Part shown: piece after piece, positions 1 to 10,590 of the stretch
Position numbering within the stretch: position 1 is the first letter of the stretch
How the letters are laid out: the number at the start of each line of letters is the position of its first letter
NCBI GenBank assembly: GCA_032690845.1
Contig: CM064420.1
Coordinates: 64,716,707 to 64,780,706 of the forward strand
From: Eleusine coracana subsp. coracana
Taxonomy: Eukaryota; Streptophyta; Magnoliopsida; Poales; Poaceae
DNA length: 64,000 nucleotides
Reading direction: 5' to 3'
Notes under the pieces: generated by a model
What the model was told of the DNA's origin: nothing
The model's input: only the letters and a program-made list of their open reading frames with translations
Databases searched by the model: none
Made by a program: the position numbers and the translations under genes

Positions 1-2451
1 AATTTCTGGTTGATTCTACTATTCCTCTGATGCAAAGTTACGATGAGAAGAGATGTCATGAAGTATTTCTGCAAAGCCTACATGAATGCGGAGTTTGTCT
101 TAATGAAAATACTGGTAATTTCTAATAATTCATGTTGTTTGATTTTGATGACTTATATACTTTGTTCTTTAAAATGCTAGTACTTTTTTTGGCCTATTTT
201 GTCCATGATGTATTAGGGGTTATAACCACCGCAACTCAAGAAATATAATTGTCTCAAAACCATAATAACTTTTTCAGTAATAAAAGTAAGAACTTGAATG
301 AGAAAAAAAACTATTAAACAGCAGTGGTAGTATCTGTGAAACTAATTTAGATGGATTCTGTGCTCACTTAGTCCCCTTCCCTTCATATTCTCAAAAAAGG
401 GAAAACCGGAAAACATGCGTACCATGGTGTCTTTTAGTAATTGATGACTGAAGCTTATTTAGTGGTATTTGACTCCTTTTTTGCCCTTCACTCTACCAGG
501 TAGAAATTTTATCAAACTACCATGCCACCATTTGTTTTGCATGAAGTGTATGGAATCATACTGTAGAATTTATGTGAAAGAAGGGAATTTAACCAAGCTG
601 ACATGCCCTGATACAACTTGCCGAAGCCCACTTCCACCGTCGACATTGAAAAATCTTCTTGGTGATGAAGGCTATGCACAATGGGAATCATTCGCGCTAC
701 ATAAACTCTTGGATACTATGCCTGATCTAGTATATTGCCCCAGGTGTGATGCTGCTTGCTTGGAAGTTGACAATGATGCTCAATGTCAAGAGTGTTTTTT
801 CACATTCTGCCCTTTGTGCAAAGAGCGCCGGCATGTGGGGACAGCTTGTGTTACTCCAGAAGAAAAGATACGCATTTTGAAGGTAAAACTTCTTAATCTG
901 TTAATAAATTAATTTATTTCTTTGGCATGTGGGTACTTAATTAACATATGATATTGTGCTTTTTGAAATTATAGTACCTGTTATTGTATGATTCAGTGTA
1001 AATGGAGTTAGAGGTATTCTGCTTTCCTTGGTTAGAATTGTTCACGTCTAAGTAGTTCATGAACTCATTACTCCCTATAGCAAAATCAACTTAACTATAT
1101 GTAGTTACCATGTAAAACTTTCTAAACGAACATGTATAAGGGTTTATTTCCAAAGATTTGTGAATTGTTCGATGGTAATTTCTGAAGCTCAGATCTTTTA
1201 GTGGTATTTTCTGGAACCAGTGTATAAATACAAGTGCAACAGAAATACCGGCCCATGAAGTTAGGTTATAGAGGCTGTTTCGTTGTCTATAAAATCACTT
1301 GTTGGTGACTAGAGGGATTATTTGATGAAGAAACATAATTGTTCAGGAACTATATGTTTTTATGTAGCAAACTGAAGCACGAAAAGATATGATTTATTTC
1401 ATCAAATGACGTGCATTTAGCAATTCTTCGTTTGCATGTAAATGATTTCATTCTGGATTTCTTCTATATGATGCTGTTCTTCTATACTATGCATTCACAT
1501 TGTCATCATGTGGTAAACTTTTTAACAGGAACGGCATCAGAAATATTGCCTGCCAGAAAAGCAATTGTTGAGAGAACAGAGGGAAATAGATGAATTGCTA
1601 AATGTTTGTGCGGCACTTCGTGATTCTAAACAATGCCCGTCTTGTAAGATGGCTATTTCGAAAACTGAAGGCTGCAACAAGATGACTTGTCAGAACTGTG
1701 GAAAATTCTTGTGCTATCGTTGTAACCAGGCGATTAGTGGATATGACCATTTCTGGTAATGCTTTGTTCATTGCAAACTTTCATGTTCAATTTTGTCCTA
1801 GATACTAATATTTTTTGTTACTCAAGGGAAGGAAATTGTGTACTATTTGAAATCACCAACCCACAGGGAAGATTTGGACTGTTCGAAGAATGGGATGACG
1901 ATGAAGATTCTGATGAAGACCCTGAGGAACTAGAGCCTGAACGGGTATGGCTCTATCCCTGTCCAATCTGTGGTCGGGGAAATGAAAAGGTGGGCAACAG
2001 TTTCTCTAGAATATGTTTCCCCTTTGCTAGTAAAGCAGTGTTTATGCAGGTCGTGTGTGTTCTCACTGTTAGATGCCCATTGATCTTTATTGTACCTTTT
2101 GATGTGCACGTTGCCTGGCATTTTGTTCCGGTTTATTGTTATGTGTCGTGTGATTGCCATAGATGTTCAGATGGTCGGCATAGTTATTTCAGTGTAAAAG
2201 CTGAACGGTTCCTGCTGTACGTTCTTGCTTTAGTCACTTATTATGAAAAGGGATATAAATAAAGTAACTACGGCTTACTAACGTCTCATTGCAATGTTGT
2301 GTGTTGTTAACAGTGGGGCACCAACAATCATATATTGTGCACGGGATGCCGAGGACATTACTGTGCACTGTGCGGGAAGAGGGTCTCGAAGAGCTCTGAA
2401 CACTATGGTCCAAGAGGCTGTCAGCAACACACAGACAATCCTTACTGGTGA
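1..2451 (+). CDS. RBR-type E3 ubiquitin ligase (ARA54/RNF14-like), 5' partial
   Basis: Exons read as <1-114, 500-882, 1529-1755, 1827-1989 and 2314-2451 (TGA 2449-2451), all with GT-AG borders and joining in frame. The protein starts inside the linker before RING1 (CGVC...), continues through RING1 (HHLFCMKCMESYC), an IBR with CPRC, CQEC, CPLC, H and C ligands (about 721-850), and RING2 (CPSC...CNKMTCQNC...CYRC, about 1637-1730). In RBR ligases the Cys in the EGCNK motif takes ubiquitin from the E2 before transfer to substrate, and it is present. A further Cys pair set (CPIC, CTGC, CALC) sits in the last two exons. An acidic stretch (DDDEDSDEDPEE) lies between them. The N-terminal RWD domain expected from the neighbouring paralogue is off the window. 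All visible zinc ligands are intact, so the gene looks functional. Codon third positions are AT-rich, unlike its tandem copy. The specific substrate is unknown. Confidence 0.9.
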
Positions 2452-3158
2452 TTTTAATTCTTGCTGTTCAAGAATCACATGTCTACAGAACATTTTGCCA
2501 ATTTGATTGCCGCGTTGTCATTGTACTCAAAACTGAGAACCTTGGTGTAGGATTGCAATTAGAGTACCATAACATTTAACATTGTTGATGTAGAGCATTT
2601 GCCATGTAAACCAAGGAATTGTACGAGTTTTGTAGAGTGAAAATCCGGTTCGTCTTATGCATGTAGCCAACGATTGATATATTTACAATTTTGCATCAAT
2701 TACTTCGTAAACATCTTTGTATCTCAAAAGACCGAGTGACTTGGTATCTATTATTACACTATATACCTTACCAATAACCTGCGGCAGTTGACCCGAGCAT
2801 CAGAAAACACCACCACTGAAGTATAAACCGTATGCCAATTCTTCGTAATTTCACCCATAATTTTCGTTTGACCTGTACCATCAGGACTTTGTCCAATTGC
2901 GCACCGGACACTCCACTCGGGAGTCGGAGTAGGAGCCGTACGCTATGCTAGCTGCAGCAATCCGAATTAGGCACGGCGACTGCCTGCTTTTTTTTTTTTT
3001 GTTAAAAACATAATCATACTACAACAACAATTGCATGTGCATATGGCACGTGAGGCGATGGGCTAATAATCGGTACGAGCAGACCTGAGCGTTTTCGAAA
3101 GACGTACGAATACCGTACCAAAGCGTCGGCACGGTTTCTCGGCGAAATAAAACTTGGC
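2452..3158. other. Intergenic: 3' UTR of first RBR gene and promoter of second
   Basis: The stretch holds the presumed 3' UTR and terminator of the upstream gene and the promoter and 5' UTR of the downstream paralogue. A T13 tract lies near 2989-3001. No convincing ORF or RNA gene was seen. Confidence 0.5.
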
Positions 3159-5510
3159 ATGTCACCGGAATCATCGTCCTCTGCGCCGGCCGGCGAGGTG
3201 GGTGCCGGGTTCTGGGCGGCAGGGGATGATGCCGCGGCGCGGCTGGAGGCAATGGCTGCCGCGGATCGTCCTGTGGACGAGCTCTCGGAGGAGCAGTATC
3301 AGATCAACAACCAGATACAGGAAGACGAGGTAACGGTTTTGCATGCTGCGATCGCTTTGAAGATAACGTGATCGCAGTCATCGTGCGTGTGTTGTTCAAT
3401 CGTCGTACTGATTTATTTGACCATTATTTTTTTCCCGAACAAAAGACCTGCTGAATCTTGAAGTGTACTATATTGCAAGTTCAGTTGGGTTGATGTGTCG
3501 CGTCGTGTGCTCACTACTGTGCTTTCGTATTATTATAATCTGAACTGTCGTTGTTACTAATAACTACTTACAGTCTTATTATTATGTGACCTCCAGCTAC
3601 TGGTGCTGCAAGCCATCTACGGGGATGATATGGTCATATTCGACAACATGGACGGCCTTCGTTTTTTTCAGGTAACTCTCAACCCGTCAAAATTCTGCCA
3701 TCCTTCAGACCCGGTACCGGGAGGTTTCTTTCTTTCTTTTTTTTTTTTTTTTTGAGAATGGTACCGGGGGGTTTTCTGCAAACATCACAATCCACACATA
3801 CGCTTTGTTCCCCTCAGATTTCTCTACTATCAACTTCAAGGCGACATTCGTGTGTACCTGAACGTCTGCGCCAACGGAGGTGCCGAAAACGAAGGCAGAG
3901 ACGATGATGAAGACGACAACGAAGGCCTCCTATACGCTTGTACCCTGCAGCATTTACCACCTGTAACGTTAACCTGTGTACTACCGCGATCGTATCCGAG
4001 CACCCGTGCACCCTACTTCGTCGTCACGGCGAAGTGGCTGGACGAACCGGAGGTGTCAAGGTTCTGCTCTGTTCTCGACGAGATTTGGGCGGAGCTGCCG
4101 GGGGAAGAAGTGGTGTACAGGTGGGCGGACTGGCTGAGCAGCTCCTCCTGGTCTTGCATCGCGTCAGAGGATCAGTTGGTTCTGGGTCCTGACGCCATCT
4201 CGTATGGTGGAGACGAGCGTGCGATCGGGAGGAACGTTACCCTTGATTCAACCATCCCTCGGATGCGCGACTACAGCGAGGAGAGGTCACACGAAATATT
4301 CGATCAGAGCATCCATGTGTGCGGCGTCTGTTTCAGTGAAAATGCCGGTGATTGCTTAACTCAACTCTCTCTTGATGAATCCATTGATGAATGATTGCTC
4401 AGTCGTTGTTATAACTGATGATGAATGTTGTCTCACATTGTAGCATTCTTTTTTTTTTCGTACTCCATAATAATATATATAGGCAAGAGCTTCGTGAGGC
4501 TGCCATGCGAGCATTACTTCTGCGTGTCGTGCATGGAGTCGTACTGCAGCATCCACGTGAAGGAAGGGAGCGTGACGAAGCTGACGTGCCCTGACACGTC
4601 GTGCCGTATCCCGTTGCCTCCGGCGGCGCTGCGGCGCCTCCTCGGCGAGGACGCGTACGCGCGGTGGGAGTCGCTGGCGCTGCGGCGGACGCTGGACACG
4701 ATGGCCGACGTGGCGTACTGCCGGCGGTGCAACGCGGCGTGCTTCTTCACCTTCTGCGCGCGGTGCGGGGACCGGCGCCACGTCGGCGGCGACTGCGTCC
4801 TCCCGGAGGAGAAGCTGGACGACCTGCTGGAGCGGCAGAGGCAGATGCGCCCGTCGGTGCGGGAGCTGCTCACGGAGGAGCAGCGGCGCCGGGAGCGGCG
4901 GAGGGTCGAGGAGCTGCTCAGCCTGCGCGAGGTGCTCCGCACCACGCGCCAGTGCCCGTCGTGCCGGATGGCCATCGCCAAGACGGAGGGGTGCAACAAG
5001 ATGGTGTGCGACAAGTTCTTCTGCTACCGATGCAACAAGGCCATCAGTGGATACAAGCACTTCGTGTCAGTATATATACTTGTTCTTCCTCTGAAGTCTC
5101 ATCAACGTTGTTGATCTTGATCCACAACGCGCCCGCGCGAGCGAACAGCTAGCTCATTGTTGATCTTGATGACGTTGGCAGGAACGGGGAGTGCGGGCTG
5201 TTCGAGCGCGTCGGCAAGGGGAGGTTCCCGGGGCGGATGAACGGCAACCACCCGGACTTGGACGAGGACGTCGAGATCGAGGAGCCCGGGTGGATACGGG
5301 CGATCAGGTACCCTTACCCACGCCTGCAGTTATTTTTCCTCATCAGCCTGCTGATTTCATTTGATTTTATTCAACTGACGACTGCAGGTCGGCAAGAACA
5401 ACAACCTGCTGTGCCACGGCTGCCGGACCCATTACTGCGCGCTGTGCTTTAAGAGGGTGTGGGAGGCCTCCGAGCACTACGGCGGGTCAGGTTGCCAGCA
5501 GAACAGCTGA
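3159..5510 (+). CDS. Degenerate tandem RBR E3 ligase copy with RWD domain (probable pseudogene)
   Basis: Likely exons are 3159-3329, 3597-3671, 3818-4347, 4483-5065, 5182-5307 or -5329, and 5388-5510 (TGA 5508-5510). The start ATG gives MSPESSSSAP and then an RWD domain (LLVLQAIYGDD). RING1 is intact (CGVC, CEHYFC, CMESYC). Compared with the upstream copy, the IBR has lost 12-13 residues including a CxxC pair, and RING2 has lost the NC of its CxNC ligand pair; the catalytic Cys (EGCNK) remains. The intron between the IBR and RING2 exons of the upstream gene is absent. Two junctions are abnormal: 3671/3818 joins out of frame unless a weak donor near 3687 is used, and the last intron is in phase only from 5329, where the donor reads TT instead of GT. 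GC3 is extremely high. A broken or neofunctionalised paralogue is most likely; long open exons argue that decay is recent. Confidence 0.7.
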
Positions 5511-5725
5511 GACGATACTTCATCATTCATTCAGAGTATTGCAAACAGCTGGTGCTTTTTCTTATCAGAAATTTACATACCAGCGAACATATGCAATGGA
5601 AAGAAAGAAACAAGGTTCACTCCGAGCATGTGTAAGCTCTTAATAACTACTACAATTTATGTATATTTACAGCCTCCGTAGCTTATGATAACTTCAAAAA
5701 AAAAAGAAAAAACAAGAGTTTCTGA

Positions 5726-8700
5726 TCAGTAGTTCCGTAACACAGCCCCACTTATAAACCTATGGTTCAGTACAGCCTCAGCAATGGGTCGCTTGCGGTA
5801 ATCAGGATGAAGCATCGCCTGTCGAAGAATAAAACAGAGTTAGTAACTCTGCTGAAGATAGATATGTCCTGGATCAGTAGATGCATATGTATTGTTCACC
5901 ATTCCAATACTGCGCATGTTTTGGTAGCAACAGAAGTTAAAAAAAAAAAAAGGTTTTCGGCATGATAGCAGCAAACCTGCAGCAACTCCCAGCCAGCGCC
6001 ATCCCCTAAATCAAGGAAATTTACTGCATCTGCCAACCGGTCATCCTCCAGACAATACCTACAAGATTTGAGAAGGTAAGTAAGCATGTGCCTACAACCT
6101 GAATATCATGACTAGTAAACAGGTCTAAAATTCAGCAACAATCAGTTTAATTCACTGAACATGAACTTTTAACAACTCATACTCTCTGGCGGCATAAATG
6201 TCGAGATGGAAAGTGCTCTCGAGAAGTCTCTGTATAATCAGTTGATATTACGTTAAGTGGCTGAGTGGACAACTGAAAATAATATTTCTCTTATATGAAC
6301 AGAAAGATAAACATGTCCTCAATCACCTGCAAAGAGATTCCATCTAGAACACCCGCTTCACAGAATGGAACAAACGCCATGTATGCAACAAGTAGCCCAG
6401 CTCCATAACTGTTTCATCCAGTACATGATGCAAATGTCAGAGTTCAATTTCGTTGAAATACAAAAGAATAAGAATACTTGCATGTCATCAGCTATTCCAA
6501 AGGCTCGCTTCTCCAAAGGAGTGGATGCTCCTGCCGCAATTGCTCGTCGCCATAGTACATCCGACAATGCTCCTGACCCAACAGATGAATACCTATCATC
6601 ATTGAAAGTATATGGTTTCTAAGAAATTATCTCATTGATATTAAATAAATTAAAGGTAGGAAAGAGATAAAATTATTCCATGAGATATACCCAATATCTA
6701 CAGAAAATGCCAAATCACGTAGCTTTGGAACTAAATAGCGCCCCTCTTTCTCCATCACAGTGCTATGGAACAGAAAGTTACAGTGATCAGCAGCTAGTTC
6801 AACATAATGAAAGCTAACTATCATGATTGAGAACAACAAGCATACTTGAGGACAACAGAAGAAGGTCCAATGCTTTGATGCAGTCTATCATGATTGTGCA
6901 TGTGGACAAGGCCACACAGAGCTCCATTAAGGAGCCTAAGAACAAAGTATCTCCTTAGCTCCAATTTGTATTCTCGACTGAAAGGGTTCCACAATGGCAG
7001 GTCTCCAGACAGCTGCTTCGATTGCCTTTCACTGGCTACTTTCGCATAGTCTGCAGCACTATATCTCCCATCATCCCGGAAAGCAAGCCACTGTTGTAAA
7101 GCTATCTCAGTCTCTCAATGCATTATATCACGAGTATGAGCACAAACAAAACCATGGAGTAAACCTGCTCTCCAGTTGCCGTCTCAAAGGCCCCTAAAAG
7201 ATATTGGATATTCTCGCAGATGTCTCCACGATCGCTCTGAAAGTAGAAGCCATGGGGGGCAATAACTTTTATAAATCTCATTTTTAACATAATACTTTTA
7301 TAAATCTCATTTTTAACATAATCGACAGGTTCTGTTAGCTTTTTATGATTTACCTTACCTGAAGGAAAGAATGAGTCCTGAGCTCATTCAGTGCCATCAA
7401 ATCAGCTTCCGAAGCACCAGCACGAACTCCAGGATATACCTTTGTTTCAAATCCTATGTCTTAGCACAATATAACATAGTCAATTTATTCATTTTTATAT
7501 GACAGAGAAAGGTTACCATCATGCATTGAACCAAATTGATAAATTGGGAATATATTTCCAGCTACAAATCATCATTATATTTCAAGTCAATGTTACGTTA
7601 ATGGTCACAACATTTCTACTATCAACATGTGTCATGTATATATTGCCCTTTACTATTAACACATGGTACCAGTACAAGTTATGAGAGATTATAATACGAA
7701 TTAACATCTGATTACTATAAAATGGCAAGCAACTAAAATTAGTAAAGTGAATAAATCAGAACACACCTTAAATATAGCCTTTGTGCCCCTGAATGGACCT
7801 TGAACAACTCTTCCCTCATAAAGTCTGGAAAATAGACCATGGTATATGAATCATAAATATGCCTTCATAAAATATATTAAATCAACACCTCAACTCCTGT
7901 CAAGGAAAAAAAACAGCATATCAATGGAAGGAAATAACCTAATCTTCACTTCTCCTTCTCCAAAATCTTGGACCCGTAATCGCTCAATCTCTTCTGCTGA
8001 ATATCCAAGATCAAGTTCTTCAATAGTGTCAGCATTAGATGGTTGTCCAAATTGAGAAGATGAGTAACTGTTTCATGTAAGAGGAAGTCAGAAAATGTGA
8101 TAACATAAATGACAAATTTGCAAAGTATAAGCAGAAGCAAGTCAAAGATATCTGTTGGACTTTTTAACGGTTGTCTGAATAAAAAGCAAATGAAAGATTG
8201 TAAGCAGGAGGCCAGCAGAATTACATTTATGTTGTATTGAAAATGTGATAGCATAAATGACAAATTTGCAAAGTATAAGCAGAATCAAGTCAAAGATATC
8301 TGTTGAACTTTTTAACGGCTGTCTGAATAAAAAGCAAATGGAAGATTGTAAGCAGCAGCCCAGCAGCATTGCATTTATGTTGTATTAACATATCTGGATT
8401 TTTTTTGTCGAGGATGCAAGTTATGTGGAAATTAGAATCAGCAGTGTCCACACATGAAGGAACGTCTTCAGTTCAGAAGTAGGAGTATGTAAGAGTACTG
8501 ATCATTTATAACCAGCAGTTGGGTCAGAAAGAAAATGCAAGCTCATACAAATTTACAAATTTATGGATTACGACATTCAAAAAAAAATTATGGATTACTA
8601 TTTTGCACAAATCGTCACTCTAAGAGATTTCTACCCAATCAGCCTAAGAAACTGCTAGAACACTACGAATGCTTCTAGTCCGAGCCTCCTGATGATTTAC

Positions 8701-8965
8701 GCTCCACATATTCACTTTTCCAACTTTGGAACCAAATTAGATCTTAACCTTAACCATATCGATATCAGTAAGGAAAAGGATTCAGAAAATCTGACCTTGT
8801 GATGTTCATAAAGCCATAGCCACCCAAGAATCTCCCCACCTCGAAGTAAGCAGGGTTGGTCATGAGCCTCGCCGAGATCTGCGGCATCAACCTACGGCGG
8901 GCTCGCTGGCGCCATCCACCGGGCTCCGGCGAGGGGAGGAATCGCGCGGGCAGCGCTTTCAGCAT
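5726..8965 (-). CDS. Kinase-fold protein (plant chloroplast protein-kinase-superfamily type), probable pseudokinase
   Basis: Twelve exons on the minus strand: 8796-8965, 7939-8067, 7767-7824, 7359-7439, 7165-7236, 6846-7090, 6691-6762, 6482-6592, 6327-6408, 6183-6229, 5977-6058, 5726-5818. They total 1242 nt, a 413-residue protein. ATG at 8965 is the only in-frame Met before the conserved part (FLGGYGFMNIT). The N-terminus is Arg-rich (WRQRARRR) and could be a plastid transit peptide. Kinase features: a candidate Lys in GTKAIFK, the HRD loop replaced by HQS (RLHQSIGPSSVVLN), and DFG replaced by DLA (LRDLAFS). The catalytic Asp is therefore Ser, so phosphotransfer is doubtful. The C-terminal lobe ends with HPDYRKRPIAEAVLNHRF, a normal subdomain XI pattern. 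All junctions keep frame only if the exon 6482-6592 intron uses a GC donor (AT|GCAAGT). It resembles Arabidopsis At5g16810-type proteins as I recall them; the physiological role is unknown. Confidence 0.85.
7261..7319. repeat. 30-bp tandem duplication in an intron
   Basis: Two adjacent copies of a motif containing ttttataaatctcattttt occupy 7261-7290 and 7291-7319. They lie in the intron between exons 7165-7236 and 7359-7439 of the kinase-fold gene. Confidence 0.85.
8091..8386. repeat. 148-bp tandem duplication in intron 1 of the kinase-fold gene
   Basis: Copy 1 is 8091-8238 and copy 2 is 8239-8386. Both start gaaaatgtgat and end atgttgtatt. They differ at only about ten positions, so the duplication is fairly recent. 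Confidence 0.9.
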
Positions 8966-9698
8966 CGTAACCGACGAAGCCTGACACTGGTGTGTTTGGG
9001 GATAGGAACCATTCTCCACCACAGAAACGGCTACATCGGTCTTATTCTTCCCTCTTTTCACCCAGAAAAAAATATTTACTCCTTTTCTTAGATCACTTAT
9101 TCGACATCCACTTCTTTTTTATTGGAGTGCCTAATTATGTGATATGGTAATTGGGATACACTATTATGAGATCTGCTGCTAAATGGCTCAAATGTTTTCT
9201 TGAACTCAAATATCAATGGCTGAAAAAATGTGGTCCGACGGAAACGTACTGCTATATGAGTACAATAGAAACACAGTAAAATTCATATGTTTCGGCCCTA
9301 ATTTTCATTCCAGATTTGCAGTTTTGCACCCATTATGTATTATTCATTGGAAGTTTTAGCTTTATATTATCGTTCATCGTGTTAATGATATACTGGTAGA
9401 AATCTATCATGAACTGCTTTGGAGGCTGAGAGAGGCGAAAGATTTCCGGATTTCCTACATGACGAGGAAGTGGTAGGTAATTCGTTACAGCGCTCGCCTA
9501 ATTTATGACTCCCCTCTCACCACGGGTAAACGCGGGCACATCATCAGCTGCTCTCCTCCAATCAATTGCGGCTACAACGACTGACCTTTGGCAATGGCAA
9601 TGGCCATGGCCAGGCTGCGAGAGCGCTGGCGTCTCGGGCTCTTCGTGCTGCCGCCAGCCTCACCACCATTCTTGTACTAGGAGCACCCGTTCGGCGAC
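8966..9698. other. Intergenic, promoter side of kinase-fold gene
   Basis: 8966-9060 is likely 5' UTR and promoter of the minus-strand gene. The rest, to 9698, is AT-rich and shows no gene or clear element. Confidence 0.4.
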
Positions 9699-10590
9699 AT
9701 GCCATCCACGTCGCCCGGCCCGGTCATCGACAGCCTCGCCGAGCTCGAGAGCGTGGTCGTCCACGGCCACGACGCCGGTGGCACGGTCTACAAGGCTCGC
9801 CACCGCCGCACGGGCGAGGTGCTCGCCTTCAAGGCGTCAACGCGCTGCACGAGGTCGAGATGAACCTCCGCGTGGCCGCCACGGCGCCGGACCGCCCGCA
9901 CGTCGCCCGCCTCCACAGTCCACGGCGTCTTCCCCGGCGGCGACCATCACCAGCTCCGGTGCCTCGTTTTCGAGCACACTCCCGTCGGCTCCCTCACCGA
10001 CGTGCTCCGGCGGCGCTGCGGCCGCCTCAACGAGCGCGCATTCGCGGGCCTCGCAAAATGCATGCTCTGCGGCCTGCGCCACCTGCACCGCCTCGGCGTC
10101 GTGCACGGCGACTTCAAGCTGTTCAACCTCCTTGTCGCTGCCGGCCCCTGCGGCGGCGAGGTCGTCAAGATCGCCGACTTCGGCGCCAGCCGCCTCGCCT
10201 GCGACGACGGCACTGCGCATCGCACGTGCACGATGTTCGCCGCCGGCACGTGCGCGTACATGAGCCCGCAGAGGCTGGACCGGTCGGAGTGGTGCTGTTG
10301 GAACTTGATATGCCACGTGGGCAGGTTCCCGCAATCCCGCTGCTGATGCCGGGGAGAGGCCGGACTGAGCAGCGCTGTTCGTGAGGCCGTGTGCTTCGGC
10401 AGCGTCGCCGGAGTTCACGGGCTTCGTGCAGCGGTGATTGGAAAAGGACTGGCGGAGACGGGCCACCGTGGAGGAGTTTCTTGGACACCCCTTCGTCGCG
10501 GAAACCCGGCCGTCTTGCTTTGCCAACGATGAGTGGCTCACCAGCTTTGATGACGAGCAGTATTCAGTTGATCGAACGCAAAGAAATAAG
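9699..10590 (+). pseudogene. MKK10-like MAP kinase kinase pseudogene
   Basis: A kinase coding sequence is recognisable but needs three reading frames. From ATG 9699: a P-loop and beta strand (HDAGGTVYKARHRRTG, then LAFK). After a break near 9832: ALHEVEMNLRVAATAPDRPH, the helix C region. After a second break near 9920: FPGGDHHQLRCLVFEHTPVG, the catalytic loop VVHGDFKLFNLLV, DFG (IADFGAS) and an activation segment (GTCAYMSPQRLD). Near 10290 the APE-to-helix F part is deleted and the frame changes to GVVLLEL. The end (SCFANDEWLTSFDDEQYS) is readable around 10513-10570. HGD in place of HRD and the GTCAYMSP context fit the MAP2K group D/MKK10 family of grasses. It is single-exon and very GC-rich. 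Multiple frameshifts and the deletion make a functional product unlikely. Confidence 0.75.

Noticed and set aside
4356..5060. Minus-strand ORF of 234 codons over the second RBR gene
   Set aside because: Antisense of GC-rich exons; zinc-finger coding sense on + explains the openness.
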